Below are positions 43,501-49,328 of a stretch of DNA of 64,000 nt, piece after piece. How positions within the stretch are numbered: position 1 is the first letter of the stretch; every line of letters starts with the position of its first letter. Both the position numbers and the translations under genes were made by a program. The stretch is from Chrysomallon squamiferum. Taxonomy: Eukaryota > Mollusca > Gastropoda > Neomphalida > Peltospiridae. Below the pieces are notes generated by a model. The model was not told the DNA's origin and did no database searches. It saw only the letters and a list, made by a program, of their open reading frames with translations. The DNA lies in the NCBI GenBank assembly GCA_012295275.1, contig CM022679.1:6673157-6737156 (forward strand), given 5' to 3'.

Positions 43501-46203
43501 AATTTAATGAAATATTAAAATTTTATAAATCTATCCACACATTAATTTCTGAATAATATAAAAAATGTTTAGAGGACTGTCCACCAGGTAAAGAAATTTC
43601 TCAAGATGGATCATCTCAGCCCTGTCCTATTGGAAAGTACAGAACAGTTCCCAAATTATCATTAGAAAACAAATCTCTAAATATGTGCTACATATTCCTA
43701 GTAATAAATATTATTCATATAAATACAAAGTGTATGTTATGGTAAGAAATTTCTTAAAGTCATTTAATGACAGATTATAATATTTCAGTGAGCTGTCCAC
43801 CAGGAAAGGAATATGAAGGAGGAGCTTGTGTTCCTTGTAAAAAAGGTTTTTACAAAGAGGTTTCCATGGCAACTAAATGTACACAATGTCCACCAAACAA
43901 AACTACAGCAGAAGAAGGTTCGACACAGGCCTCTGACTGTAATCTTGGTAACTCTGTTAAATTCTTATTACCTTAGATGCAAAAGTTAATTACCTTTCAT
44001 TTAATTTTGTAACTTTAAAGAGATTTTATTTTCTGTTAACAAGTTTTTGTATTTTACAATTATTTGTGATTATATTTCTGGGTATTTATATAAATGATTA
44101 TTTAACATTTAACCAGTTCTGATTATAAGAAATACTACATCACTTAGAAAATATATAAATATATTCATGTAAAAAACTTTATATAACTTTTATACTCTTA
44201 TAAAAATCTAAACTATCAAGTTTATTTTCATTATGGAAATATTATTGTGAGTGAATGGTGTTAATATGCTTTTATTTGTTTTTTAATGTCAACTTTTGAA
44301 GAAAAAACAATTTATAAAATTTACCGGCATGGTGTTGTTTTTTTACATTCCAAAGAAAAATGTTATGTTACTATTAAATAAAAATATGTAATGTTACTAT
44401 TAAATAAAAAATGTAATTTCCATACTTAATAATTTTAACATTTTATTAGCAAACTTTATCATTAGCAAAGACAGGTCAGTCAAGGTATCAAATAAAGCAA
44501 TAACCTGCAAATACAATTACAAAATGTTTTAGGCTATTTCAGAAATACCATTAAATTTGATATTTGTTATGATCATTGAGGAAAGTTATTTAACCTTGAG
44601 AAATATGAGTGTAAACAATAATAGTATAAAAAGTATTATTACTGAAAGTGCTAATACTTTTTTTGTTCTTATTTACATTGTTTTCAGTTGTGTTATTTAT
44701 TGTTATTTTATTTTCAGATATTAAATCAGATGCACTCTCAGAAGAAATCATTTTTATTATTATTGGGAGTGTGTCTGGGATTGTTGTAACATCTTTCCTT
44801 GTTATAGGCATCATTTTACTGTTACGAAGGCAAGGTTGTTTAATTTCTAAAATAGGTAAGACAATTGCTCAGTTAATTTACAATCTAAAATATTGAAGAT
44901 CCTTATACTTTTTACTCTATTAATCTGTGTTTTAAAAGGAAACTGAGTGTAAACCATCATTGATACAAAAGCTGTAGGAAAGTAAAGTACAAATTTAGGG
45001 AAATGACCTGCTAAGTGAGATATACTAAAGGCCAGGAGACAGGATAAAGCAGGATCAGAGACCACATGAAAAACAGTTTTAAAATGTCTGACAAGCAGCA
45101 TTGTCAAAGAATGCAGACTTAATTTAATTTTTATTATCACTGCATAATAATTTTAAACAATAGAAAATAGTAAGTGGTAACTTTATATTTTGATTCTTGA
45201 ACTTATTTCAGTCATCCACTAAGCACTCTCAGGTAATGTGACAGTGATGCTGAAGAGAATATTACTGAGAATGTGTCCAAGTCACTGATTAATATACAGT
45301 AGTTTAGCATAGTATTATAACTCAGTGATACATTTATATTGGTAATTTTATGCACGTTAATTTATAAATGTTTCATTTGAATACAGTTGGCTAGCTGCTT
45401 TATGATACAAAATGTTTAATTTTTTTTTTTTCAGATAAAAAGCAGGATGAAACATATTCGTAAGTGTATCTTGTTGTTTTTTGCTTTTTAATTCACAGTA
45501 AAGTTCGAAATGGATTAAATTTATCATCTTATTAATTAATTTTATTTACTATTTTTAATTAATTAATTTTATATACAATTTTTGATTAATTTATTAATTT
45601 ATTTATTTATTTATTTATTCATCACTGTTGTAGACATCTAGATGATAGGAGGAGAGAGGAGGTTAGCAGTGGTATGTACAATGTCATTCATTCTATGAGT
45701 AATAATATTTTGTTTTTGTTTGTCACTTATGTTGCAGGTCTCTATTACTTTAGGTAGCAATTAATTATTTTGAAAACATAATAAATTTTTGATCCCCAAA
45801 ACTTAATTTCAAAATCTACCTTTAATAATGATTGTTATACTTTAAACAATAACTACAGTGAATATGTACTAAATCTGTACTAACTTGAATTAGTGACAGC
45901 ATGTTAATACAATAATTTGGTACTGACACAAAAGTTTTACATTTCTTTGGTTTTAATGTTATGACTAATCAAAGTGTTTTACCATTTGATACAGAAACTC
46001 ATAATGAAGCAGCATATGATAATTTGGAGCTTTATGAAGTTGCAAATGAAATTAACCTGAATAACAGTGATCAGGAATCCAGGCAGAGTGGTCAGCCTGA
46101 GTCAGACACACTTACAGAGCCAGATCATTCTTATGACAGCCTCCAGGAACGAAGAGAAAGACCATATGCGACATTGCAACCCTATGAAAATCTGGAAAAC
46201 TGA
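1432..46203 (+). CDS. Gene A: giant modular transmembrane receptor, Uninflatable/SVEP1-like (5' partial)
   Basis: Sixty-one exons with consistent GT-AG sites and phases run from 1432 to the TGA at 46201-46203, about 9,975 coding bases (about 3,300 residues). The signal-peptide exon lies left of the window; gene B shows what it should look like. Order: CTLD, LDLa, CUBx3, sushix4, cbEGFx2, sushix4, HYRx2, sushi-like, module X, GCC2/GCC3x3, EGFx6, PAN, WxxW, EGFx8, pentraxin/LamG, HYR, sushi-like, module X, GCC2/GCC3x4, TM, tail with YxxL motifs. Most module exons are symmetric phase 1-1, which favours exon shuffling. It is predicted to be a type I plasma-membrane protein with a very large ectodomain. 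Drosophila Uninflatable has a comparable mix (lectin, CUB, HYR, EGF, LamG, one TM); SVEP1 shares sushi/HYR/EGF/pentraxin but has VWA, which is not seen here. Three apparent frame breaks and an assembly duplication are listed separately. Introns not listed on their own hold only AT-rich sequence and short simple repeats. Exons below are numbered with the off-window signal exon as 1. Confidence 0.85.
3103..3158. repeat. (TTTTA)n microsatellite in the lectin intron
   Basis: Roughly eleven TTTTA units in the intron between 2758 and 3363. The counterpart in gene B is at about 61110-61165. Confidence 0.9.
4746..4841 (+). CDS. Gene A exon 7: LDL-receptor class A repeat
   Basis: A 96-base phase 1-1 exon encodes [18 protein letters not shown] followed by [12 protein letters not shown]. 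It has six cysteines and the full acidic calcium cage (D..DC.DSSDE) of LDLa repeats. All expected residues are present, so the fold and calcium site look intact. Confidence 0.95.
5064..6504 (+). CDS. Gene A exons 8-9: CUB domain 1
   Basis: Exons 5064-5197 and 6294-6504. The first half has the CUB signature [16 protein letters not shown] with its cysteine pair (KCSY, NCLW). The second half ends in the strand NFLIVKF...GFNASFSS. The second conserved disulphide of many CUB domains is missing. The intron between the halves is 1.1 kb and contains an 81-base tandem duplication. Confidence 0.88.
5651..5812. repeat. 81-base tandem duplication in the CUB1 intron
   Basis: Two nearly identical 81-base units begin at 5651 and 5732, each starting TTATGATAAGGGGAAAATAT. 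Gene B has a single unit (about 63668-63750), so the copy number changed after, or was lost since, the gene duplication. Confidence 0.85.
6854..7527 (+). CDS. Gene A exons 10-11: CUB domain 2 (cysteine-free)
   Basis: Exons 6854-7011 and 7329-7527 encode a domain of about 118 residues with the CUB strand pattern ([18 protein letters not shown], then [10 protein letters not shown], then [17 protein letters not shown]). The VRDGDS turn carries the acidic residues that bind calcium in cbCUB domains. No cysteines are present, which is unusual but occurs in some CUB domains. It lies between two CUB domains that do have cysteines. Confidence 0.8.
7823..8976 (+). CDS. Gene A exons 12-13: CUB domain 3
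   Basis: Exons 7823-7989 and 8808-8976. The domain begins [19 protein letters not shown] and continues [13 protein letters not shown], the normal first cysteine pair and SPGY motif. It ends with [23 protein letters not shown] long (GT)n repeat lies in the intron at 8358-8406. Confidence 0.88.
8358..8406. repeat. (GT)n microsatellite
   Basis: Nearly uninterrupted GT dinucleotides inside the CUB3 intron. The open frame across this repeat has no coding character. Confidence 0.95.
9344..9568 (+). CDS. Gene A exon 14: sushi (CCP) domain 1
   Basis: Phase 1-1 exon of 225 bases. Cysteines at [23 protein letters not shown] and PNCE follow the CCP pattern with the C-x-x-GY and G-x-W landmarks. It is slightly longer than its neighbours because of an insertion before the third cysteine. 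A poly-T/A tract precedes the acceptor. Confidence 0.88.
10240..10428 (+). CDS. Gene A exon 15: sushi domain 2
   Basis: A 189-base phase 1-1 exon reading [28 protein letters not shown] and PTCSG. All four cysteines of a CCP are present. The tryptophan usually found after the third cysteine is replaced by phenylalanine (GTFE). Confidence 0.9.
10840..11312 (+). repeat. First copy of an exact 473-base duplication flanking the N gap
   Basis: This block, ending in the bases just before the gap, reappears at 11513-11985 immediately after it, with no difference I can find by eye. It contains intron sequence and the whole sushi-3 exon. Two perfect copies abutting a gap are the hallmark of an unmerged overlap between contigs. 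Confidence 0.9.
11099..11284 (+). CDS. Gene A exon 16: sushi domain 3 (first representation)
   Basis: A 186-base phase 1-1 exon: [41 protein letters not shown]. It is a complete CCP with four cysteines and the expected tryptophan. The identical exon at 11772-11957 is probably the same locus assembled twice. Confidence 0.88.
11313..11512. other. Assembly gap (200 N)
   Basis: Exactly 200 undetermined bases; the round number suggests a placeholder rather than a measured gap. The flanks are the two identical 473-base copies, so the true gap may be zero or negative. Confidence 0.98.
11513..11985 (+). repeat. Second copy of the 473-base gap-flanking duplication
   Basis: Matches 10840-11312 base for base as far as I can read. 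Intron sequence downstream is unique, so this copy is the one continuous with the rest of the gene. Confidence 0.9.
11772..11957 (+). CDS. Sushi domain 3 exon, second representation
   Basis: Same 186 bases as exon 16. Being phase 1-1, it could be spliced in without breaking the frame, giving two identical adjacent sushi domains. No synonymous or intronic differences are visible, so an assembly duplicate is far likelier than a real recent exon duplication. Confidence 0.6.
12754..12942 (+). CDS. Gene A exon 17: sushi domain 4
   Basis: A 189-base phase 1-1 exon: [37 protein letters not shown] and ISCKG. All four CCP cysteines and the C-x-P-G-Y motif are present. Confidence 0.9.
13456..13569 (+). 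CDS. Gene A exon 18: calcium-binding EGF domain 1
   Basis: A 114-base phase 1-1 exon begins DIDECPGDC and contains [12 protein letters not shown] and NKTC. The D-I-D-E plus the DGSY..C.C pattern is the cbEGF consensus, including the N/D hydroxylation context. It is intact. Confidence 0.95.
14245..14438 (+). CDS. Gene A exon 19: calcium-binding EGF domain 2 with frameshift
   Basis: It opens [16 protein letters not shown] with [15 protein letters not shown], a clear cbEGF. Downstream, the protein-like frame ([12 protein letters not shown], correctly phased with the next exon) is offset by one base from the frame of the first half. The switch lies near the six-A run at 14362-14367. Taken literally, translation would enter exon 20 out of frame and stop at 14713-14715. 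The exon is 194 bases where 195 would keep frame. A base error in the homopolymer, or a real one-base deletion, both fit. Confidence 0.8.
14686..14874 (+). CDS. Gene A exon 20: sushi domain 5
   Basis: A 189-base phase 1-1 exon: [36 protein letters not shown] and PKCKG. This is a textbook CCP with all four cysteines and the tryptophan. Confidence 0.93.
14875..16162. other. 1.3-kb intron
   Basis: AT-rich intron between sushi 5 and 6. I see only T-rich and AT-rich tracts; the open frame near 15158-15430 is low-complexity and has no homology I recognise. Confidence 0.8.
16163..16366 (+). CDS. Gene A exon 21: sushi domain 6 (divergent)
   Basis: A 204-base phase 1-1 exon: [30 protein letters not shown] and YECGG. 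Four cysteines in CCP-like spacing, but the hydrophobic core motifs are atypical. Position between sushi 5 and 7 and the exon phase support the call. Confidence 0.75.
17163..17354 (+). CDS. Gene A exon 22: sushi domain 7
   Basis: A 192-base phase 1-1 exon: [38 protein letters not shown] and LQCLG. The CGxPP start and the G-x-W before the last cysteine are standard for CCPs. Confidence 0.9.
17546..17569. repeat. (CAAA)n microsatellite
   Basis: Short CAAA tetranucleotide run in the intron between sushi 7 and 8. Confidence 0.85.
17805..18002 (+). CDS. Gene A exon 23: sushi domain 8
   Basis: A 198-base phase 1-1 exon: [36 protein letters not shown] and [13 protein letters not shown] complete CCP, last of the second sushi group and directly before the HYR pair, the order also seen in SVEP1-like proteins. 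Confidence 0.92.
18231..18470 (+). CDS. Gene A exon 24: HYR domain 1
   Basis: A 240-base phase 1-1 exon starting [10 protein letters not shown] and ending [18 protein letters not shown]. The opening D-x-x-x-P and the closing A.D.AGN...C signature identify a hyalin-repeat (Ig-like) domain. Confidence 0.88.
18611..18665. repeat. (TTA)n microsatellite
   Basis: About eighteen TTA units in the intron between the two HYR exons. The tyrosine-rich open frame across it is an artefact. Confidence 0.95.
18916..19173 (+). CDS. Gene A exon 25: HYR domain 2
   Basis: A 258-base phase 1-1 exon: [10 protein letters not shown] at the start, [17 protein letters not shown] and YLIKG at the end. It has the same HYR landmarks as exon 24 with more typical spacing (DKAGNxxxC). 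Confidence 0.92.
19174..20041. other. 0.87-kb intron
   Basis: AT-rich intron following HYR 2. I see no open frame, repeat or splice-site pair worth reporting. Confidence 0.8.
20042..20260 (+). CDS. Gene A exon 26: sushi-like domain 9
   Basis: A 219-base phase 1-1 exon: [52 protein letters not shown]. It has six cysteines rather than four, the extra pair being at KTC and YSC. A sushi-like cysteine domain of this sort follows the HYR pair in related proteins. Confidence 0.75.
20494..22461 (+). CDS. Gene A exons 27-28: uncharacterised 'module X', first copy
   Basis: Exons 20494-20726 and 22188-22461 encode about 169 residues that I cannot assign to a named family. Landmarks: [55 protein letters not shown] and LQTC. 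The same pattern (a strand-like start, then C-x(n)-C, then two strands and further cysteines, always directly before a GCC2/GCC3 exon) recurs at 40975-42076 and in the small gene at 52143-53297. Unlike those two, this copy has no basic cleavage-like motif. The exons join in phase 0 between AAAAAG and ATG; that ATG is internal, not a start. Confidence 0.8.
20727..22187. other. 1.46-kb intron splitting module X
   Basis: AT-rich sequence with short poly-T and AT tracts. I see no exon or element in it. Confidence 0.8.
23357..24595 (+). CDS. Gene A exons 29-31: three GCC2/GCC3 (ephrin-receptor-like) modules
   Basis: Exons 23357-23515, 23848-24003 and 24425-24595, each phase 1-1 and one module. 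Typical text: [20 protein letters not shown] with [14 protein letters not shown], then [17 protein letters not shown], then [35 protein letters not shown]. The C-P-x-G-x-Y / C-x-x-C-P / G-S-T-x..C rhythm is that of the TNFR-like GCC2_GCC3 family. The acceptor of the third exon (TCTTTGAAG) is weak, but phase and homology fix it. Confidence 0.9.
24945..29798 (+). CDS. Gene A exons 32-36: first EGF array (six EGF domains)
   Basis: Exons 24945-25031, 26120-26233, 26599-26728, 29213-29346 and 29589-29798 encode six EGF domains. Intron positions often fall inside the domains, so one EGF is shared by two exons. Landmarks: [54 protein letters not shown] (calcium-binding type); [38 protein letters not shown]; and [18 protein letters not shown], completed by the FC of the PAN exon. 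Confidence 0.9.
25032..26119. other. 1.1-kb intron in the EGF array
   Basis: AT-rich, with a short (AT)n tract near 25837-25852. No other structure seen. Confidence 0.8.
26729..29212. other. 2.5-kb intron, the longest in gene A
   Basis: It interrupts an EGF domain between the asparagine codon of GGVN and the following cysteine. It holds an (AT)n repeat at about 27437-27462 and a (GT)n repeat at about 28462-28510, plus an ATAA tetranucleotide run near 28850-28872. I find no exon inside. Confidence 0.85.
28462..28510. repeat. (GT)n microsatellite
   Basis: Perfect GT repeat of about 24 units in the longest intron. Confidence 0.95.
29799..31121. other. 1.3-kb intron before the PAN exon
   Basis: AT-rich. 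An open frame runs into the PAN exon from 30998, but its first part is intron: the acceptor at 31120-31121 and the exon phase set the true boundary. Confidence 0.8.
31122..31361 (+). CDS. Gene A exon 37: PAN/apple domain
   Basis: A 240-base phase 1-1 exon: [28 protein letters not shown] and [12 protein letters not shown], ending YIKTCKD. The C-x-x-x-C-x(5)-C-x-x-F spacing and the later N-x-C-x-L are the PAN/apple pattern, usually a protein or carbohydrate interaction fold. The first cysteine may instead close the preceding EGF. Confidence 0.85.
31906..33160 (+). CDS. Gene A exons 38-39: mucin/CILP-type WxxW domain
   Basis: Exons 31906-31994 and 32974-33160. The first encodes [11 protein letters not shown], the second [32 protein letters not shown] and [12 protein letters not shown]-x-x-W-[FY]-[ND]..P, then ECR, then GL-x-C-x-N..Q...C-x-[DN]-Y-E-[IV]-R-F-x-C is the Mucin2_WxxW signature known from mucin 2/5 and CILP. 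All landmark residues are present. Confidence 0.88.
31995..32973. other. 1-kb intron within the WxxW domain
   Basis: AT-rich. A 30-40-base sequence (TATGAAATATTATACAT plus AACCAGTAG) occurs twice near 32528-32568 and 32587-32620, a small local duplication. Nothing else seen. Confidence 0.75.
33561..36554 (+). CDS. Gene A exons 40-45: second EGF array (eight EGF domains)
   Basis: Exons 33561-33791, 34351-34488, 34977-35176, 35489-35616, 35907-36023 and 36417-36554 encode eight EGF domains. Examples: [70 protein letters not shown] (calcium-binding), [53 protein letters not shown] and [17 protein letters not shown]. All six cysteines are present in each. Several begin D-x-D-x-C or N-x-D-x-C, so the array may be partly calcium-rigidified. 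Confidence 0.92.
36839..39343 (+). CDS. Gene A exons 46-48: pentraxin/laminin-G-like domain
   Basis: Exons 36839-37004, 37523-37762 and 39045-39343 encode about 235 residues with concanavalin-fold strands: [61 protein letters not shown] and [17 protein letters not shown]. The GRWxxixixWd and [17 protein letters not shown] motifs favour a pentraxin/LamG type, as in SVEP1 and Uninflatable. The last 60 or so residues (to [15 protein letters not shown]) are a linker with two cysteines. Confidence 0.85.
37763..39044. other. 1.3-kb intron in the pentraxin/LamG domain
   Basis: AT-rich with poly-A and TTTA tracts (about 38310-38362). No gene-like signal. Confidence 0.8.
39664..40164 (+). CDS. Gene A exons 49-50: HYR domain 3
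   Basis: Exons 39664-39798 and 40069-40164: [51 protein letters not shown] and LCSFKVFVQ. The V-x-W-x-x-P-x-F start and the Y-x-A-x-[ND]-x-A-G-N...C-x-F-x-V-x-V end are HYR hallmarks. Here, unlike HYR 1 and 2, the domain is split by an intron. Confidence 0.85.
40471..40674 (+). CDS. Gene A exon 51: sushi-like domain 10
   Basis: A 204-base phase 1-1 exon: [34 protein letters not shown] and PPCGG. Four cysteines and the G-x-W-N-P landmark match a CCP, though the central strand is divergent. Confidence 0.78.
40975..42076 (+). CDS. Gene A exons 52-54: 'module X' second copy, with polybasic site and frame breaks
   Basis: Exons 40975-41238, 41536-41627 and 41980-42076. Landmarks: [55 protein letters not shown] and QQEC. 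It aligns by eye with the small gene's 52143-53297, including a basic motif R-R-R-K-R at 41180-41194 that fits a furin-type site. In exon 52, bases 41132 to about 41235 are coding-like only in a frame shifted relative to both the exon start and exon 53. The literal frame hits TAA at 41154-41156. One base appears missing near CC 41120-41121 and one extra near AAA 41236-41238. Errors or real damage both fit. Confidence 0.75.
42744..43947 (+). CDS. Gene A exons 55-58: second GCC2/GCC3 block (four modules, one degenerate)
   Basis: Exons 42744-42905, 43217-43378, 43573-43731 and 43789-43947, all phase 1-1. Good modules: [74 protein letters not shown]. The third exon has a normal first half ([23 protein letters not shown]) but its second half ([14 protein letters not shown]) lacks the usual cysteines. 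Its end at 43731 is chosen because it gives the right phase and a standard 159-base length; a much shorter alternative donor exists after 43587. Confidence 0.82.
44718..44855 (+). CDS. Gene A exon 59: transmembrane helix
   Basis: A 138-base exon. After the acidic juxtamembrane SDALSEE, 26 uncharged, mostly hydrophobic residues (44747-44824, from IIFIIIG to GIILLL) are followed by RRQG, a normal stop-transfer signal. With the N-terminal signal peptide seen in gene B this gives a type I topology. It is the only hydrophobic span of this length in the coding sequence. Confidence 0.93.
45435..46203 (+). CDS. Gene A exons 60-62: cytoplasmic tail with ITAM-like tyrosine motifs
   Basis: Exons 45435-45459, 45634-45671 and 45995-46203 (TGA 46201-46203) encode a short charged tail. 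It has four YxxL motifs: YDNL (46015), YDSL (46132), YATL (46165) and YENL (46183), plus LYEV at 46033. YDSL and YATL are separated by seven residues with an acidic lead (EPDHSY), which meets the ITAM consensus YxxL/I-x6-8-YxxL/I. Such motifs recruit tandem-SH2 kinases when phosphorylated; single YxxL motifs can also be endocytic AP-2 signals. The open frame before 45995 is intronic. Confidence 0.88.
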
Positions 46204-46591
46204 TTATAATTTCACTGTTTTATGTTTGATATGTTGCATGTCTGTTTCACAATTATTCATTATTAACTTGACCTGACTGCTTTCGACTTTGACAGCTTTT
46301 GAAATTTACAAATGAGTTTTTATACCTTTTTTGATCTGAAAAATTGACTTAGTGTATAAACTTAATTTCCTACTGACAAAACAAAACTGATTATATTGTG
46401 AAAATTTATGTTTACCCAGTTAATTACATTATCATCCTTGTTTAATGTTTGTAAGTAGAATTCTTCCATTTCACATTGTATCCACTAATCCTTTTGTTCA
46501 AAATTAACACTCTTGTTTCTTGGCTATTATGACATACAAATATTTCTCACTAAAGGCTGAATAAATGTTTTTCTCATATGATAATAATAAA
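46204..46591 (+). terminator. Gene A 3' UTR with poly(A) signals
   Basis: AT-rich sequence after the stop codon. Two AATAAA hexamers lie at 46560-46565 and 46586-46591, the likely cleavage/polyadenylation signals. Confidence 0.6.
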
Positions 46592-47114
46592 GTTACACAC
46601 ATTTAATTAATTTATACTGTAAGAAGTTGGAAGAAGCATTTTATACTCTGTGACTTAGAAATATATAGTTAACACTTTGATGTTAAATTTGTTTTTATAC
46701 AGGTGTAATGTCAGACAGGCAAAATAAAAAATAAAAACTAAGTAAATTGTTATGAAAATTATGTAAATTTAAAGCTTTTCTTCTGAGACTGCAATAATTT
46801 GCCATTATTACGACATTTGTTTTATCAAAACTGACATTAAACAAATACATTAGACAAATTCAAGGTAAAATATTGTTGATAACTAGAGAATATTTGAAAA
46901 ATGTTATTATATCCGTAAAAGTAATATCAAAATATATTTCAATACAACAGAATGATCTTTAAGCTTGATGTAAAAGAAAGAAAAAAGTAATGTAATAATA
47001 AATATAAAACATATATGTATTATAAAATCAACAGAGTATACAGAAAAGAAGAACAAAATTTTTTTTTTTTAAAACGACACGTCAATTATTTATCTGAGTA
47101 TTTTTACTTACATC
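46592..47114. other. Intergenic spacer after gene A
   Basis: AT-rich, with poly-A/T runs. No gene-like signal on either strand. Confidence 0.7.
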
Positions 47115-48010
47115 TTTCCATAGTTGACTGTTTTTATATCGGTTATAATTAGTGACATCAAGCAACCAAACATATACAAACAAATACATTTGTGTGCGTG
47201 TGTATGTCTGTGTACAGACCCATTTACGTCTATACATACAGGAAACACTGGAACAGCACATTCCGAAATCAGAAGACAGACATAAATCTGAGAAGGATTT
47301 ACCTTTGTTGCAGACGTTAGGAAAAGTATCGTAATAAAACACTTCATTAAAGTTATTCTTGTCGCAATATTGTTTTGCACAAAAAAAAAGGAATCTGAAA
47401 AATAGAGAGTTAATATCAGAAAAAACCATTTATAGATCACAACTGTACAAACTTCAGAAGACTGTACTGTTTTTCTAAACTATATTTTTTCTCAATAGCT
47501 TCTTGGTTGACATTTTTAATTGTAAATATTTTTTTTTTTTGATATCCTTTATTGACTTGATTTTCTTAAATCGTATCCAGTAATCTTATTTATCTTCAAA
47601 GTAACTGTTTGTTCTGCAAAGTGTAATTTAAACATACAAAATAGCAAGCTCATCCTAGGCTAGGATATGTAGTAATATGCATCGCAATATATTTCCAGTT
47701 CTCTATACTTAAAACTACATTTAACATAATAAGCAATTATAATTCAAGCAATTATTTACAGTTTCAGAAAAAGCAATGTACAACAACAACAACCAGAATA
47801 ATAATATATATGCTCAAATCTGTCTGTTTATCTATGAATTTGTTCACATGCAGATATTTTGTTTCACAATAGTTGGTTATTTGTATGCCTGTTATAACTA
47901 TATCAAGGTCTTGATCATCGCTGCATCATTTCATTCATGGCGTGAGTCATACAGATTGTTCAGTGTAAAATATATAGTGCGGAATGAATTTTCTTTCTCT
48001 TTTCTTCTTC
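47115..48010 (-). repeat. Inverted copy of the family's promoter/first-exon block (arm 1)
   Basis: Read on the minus strand, this segment matches about 54905-56035 on the plus strand in order: upstream sequence (CACTATATATTTTACACTGA), a conserved run around CTTGAATTATAATTG, a first exon with its donor, and the start of the intron down to GTTGCTTGAT. Divergence is visible throughout, so it is older than the tandem duplication of genes A and B. The right-hand arm carries an extra stretch of about 300 bases near 55385-55680. Confidence 0.85.
47303..47347 (-). CDS. Orphan signal-peptide exon, minus strand
   Basis: Minus-strand ATG at 47347 reads MKCFITILFLTSATK and ends at a GT donor (47302-47301), phase 0. 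It is homologous to the gene B exon [18 protein letters not shown]. The ancestral ATG position is ATA here, and a GTG has become the ATG. Downstream on the minus strand lies only the 3' end of gene A in antisense, so I see no body exon for it to join. Probably a relic, possibly a source of antisense transcript. Confidence 0.55.
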
Positions 48011-48464
48011 GCAGTTTTAAAAAAAAAAATGTTAATGTTTTTTATGACCTATCAGTCTTTTATGTGTATTTATGTTGTTCCGTATTTATAGTATAAAGGG
48101 GTATCACATCCATTGTAGCTACAGCTAAAGTGAAGGAATCGGCTATTAGTAATTACACATTGTATTAAATGTAATTTATCCCCGGAGGTCAGTAGAAACA
48201 ACAATCAAAGGAATATGAGCATGCTTATCTGTAAGGCCTTTATGTCAGCCTTCTGTTTCATACTGAAGTTCTCAGTCTACTTAACATATAAATAAATGCA
48301 TGATTCCTCTTTACGTGTGACCCCATTGGAATTTCAGTGCAAATCCTCTGACTCACTTTTATTGAATATGTTTTATGTACTGTTTTCTGTAAGGTTCTTG
48401 ATGTAGTTAACATCATAAGTGAAGTTCAGTCTCTAATTCAACTTGTTATTACTGTTTGTCAAAA

Positions 48465-48511
<47 letters not shown>

Positions 48512-48880
48512 TCGTTTTTACTCATTTATTTCAGTCCAGTTGGAGCTGCATGTAATTTTATTTTCTGAAATCCTGTATTTGATCCTGGTTTATTTTTCAT
48601 AAAAAGAAAAGTAAAAGAACAATAATGAAAATAACTGATGCAAATAAAACTGGTAGTAATATTTTTTGATACTTAAATAGTGTTGAGAATTATTTTGCAA
48701 TAAAAATCAAATCAGTTTGAGGTGGGTTTTTTTATGTATGCATAATATTATGATAGTAGTTTTATTTAAGAAAATAATTAAAGTCATTTCCAATTCCACA
48801 CAGATACAAAATAGAAAATTTTACGTCTTTAACAAACCACTAAAATTACTGTTAAAGAGCTTTCCACTGGATACTGTGAG
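48011..48880. other. Intergenic, with (CA)n repeat
   Basis: Contains a (CA)n microsatellite at about 48470-48510 and AT-rich sequence upstream of the small gene. Any promoter for the small gene would lie here; I see no clear TATA or initiator. Confidence 0.6.
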
Positions 48881-49297
48881 ATGCTATATAGTCATGAGTT
48901 TATGCGTAAACATGGGAAGACCAGGAAGGTAAAGTGACATAAAACCAAACCTAATACAATGAACAGCTCCTCACCCACAGATGTTCTGCACAAAGGGTTG
49001 AAAAGAGAAGACTTATACCAACCCAGTAGTCCGTGGCGAGAGTGTATCCTATTTCATTTATTAATAACAGTGTATTTTCTATAGTCACCTTACAGGGCAG
49101 ACGACATGTCTGTGTTCAGTACGTTTGTGTGCATTTTTATATTCTGATCACCTGAAAACCTCCAGACATAATACATATTTGGATTATCTGTTTATTTCCA
49201 AGGTAAGTTTGAAATTATGATTTTTGTCTTCCTCTCTTTCTAATGTTATGTTATTAAACAGATAACAATTTACCACACAGTGAAATGACCCTGCAGA

Positions 49298-49328
<31 letters not shown>

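Noticed and set aside
45961-45994. Apparent start codon before the last exon
   Set aside because: It lies upstream of the acceptor GATACAG; the tail exon is reached by splicing from 45671.
1432-46203. Naming gene A as SVEP1
   Set aside because: No VWA domain is visible, the protein has a transmembrane helix, and CTLD, LDLa, CUB, PAN and WxxW are not SVEP1 features.
47776-48096. 106-codon plus-strand open frame
   Set aside because: It lies antisense to the inverted promoter block, has no homology I recognise and does not continue into the homologous arm.
49101-49200. Possible extra exon ending at a strong donor (49200)
   Set aside because: An open frame exists but has no ATG and no recognisable protein; kept only as a possible alternative 5' exon.
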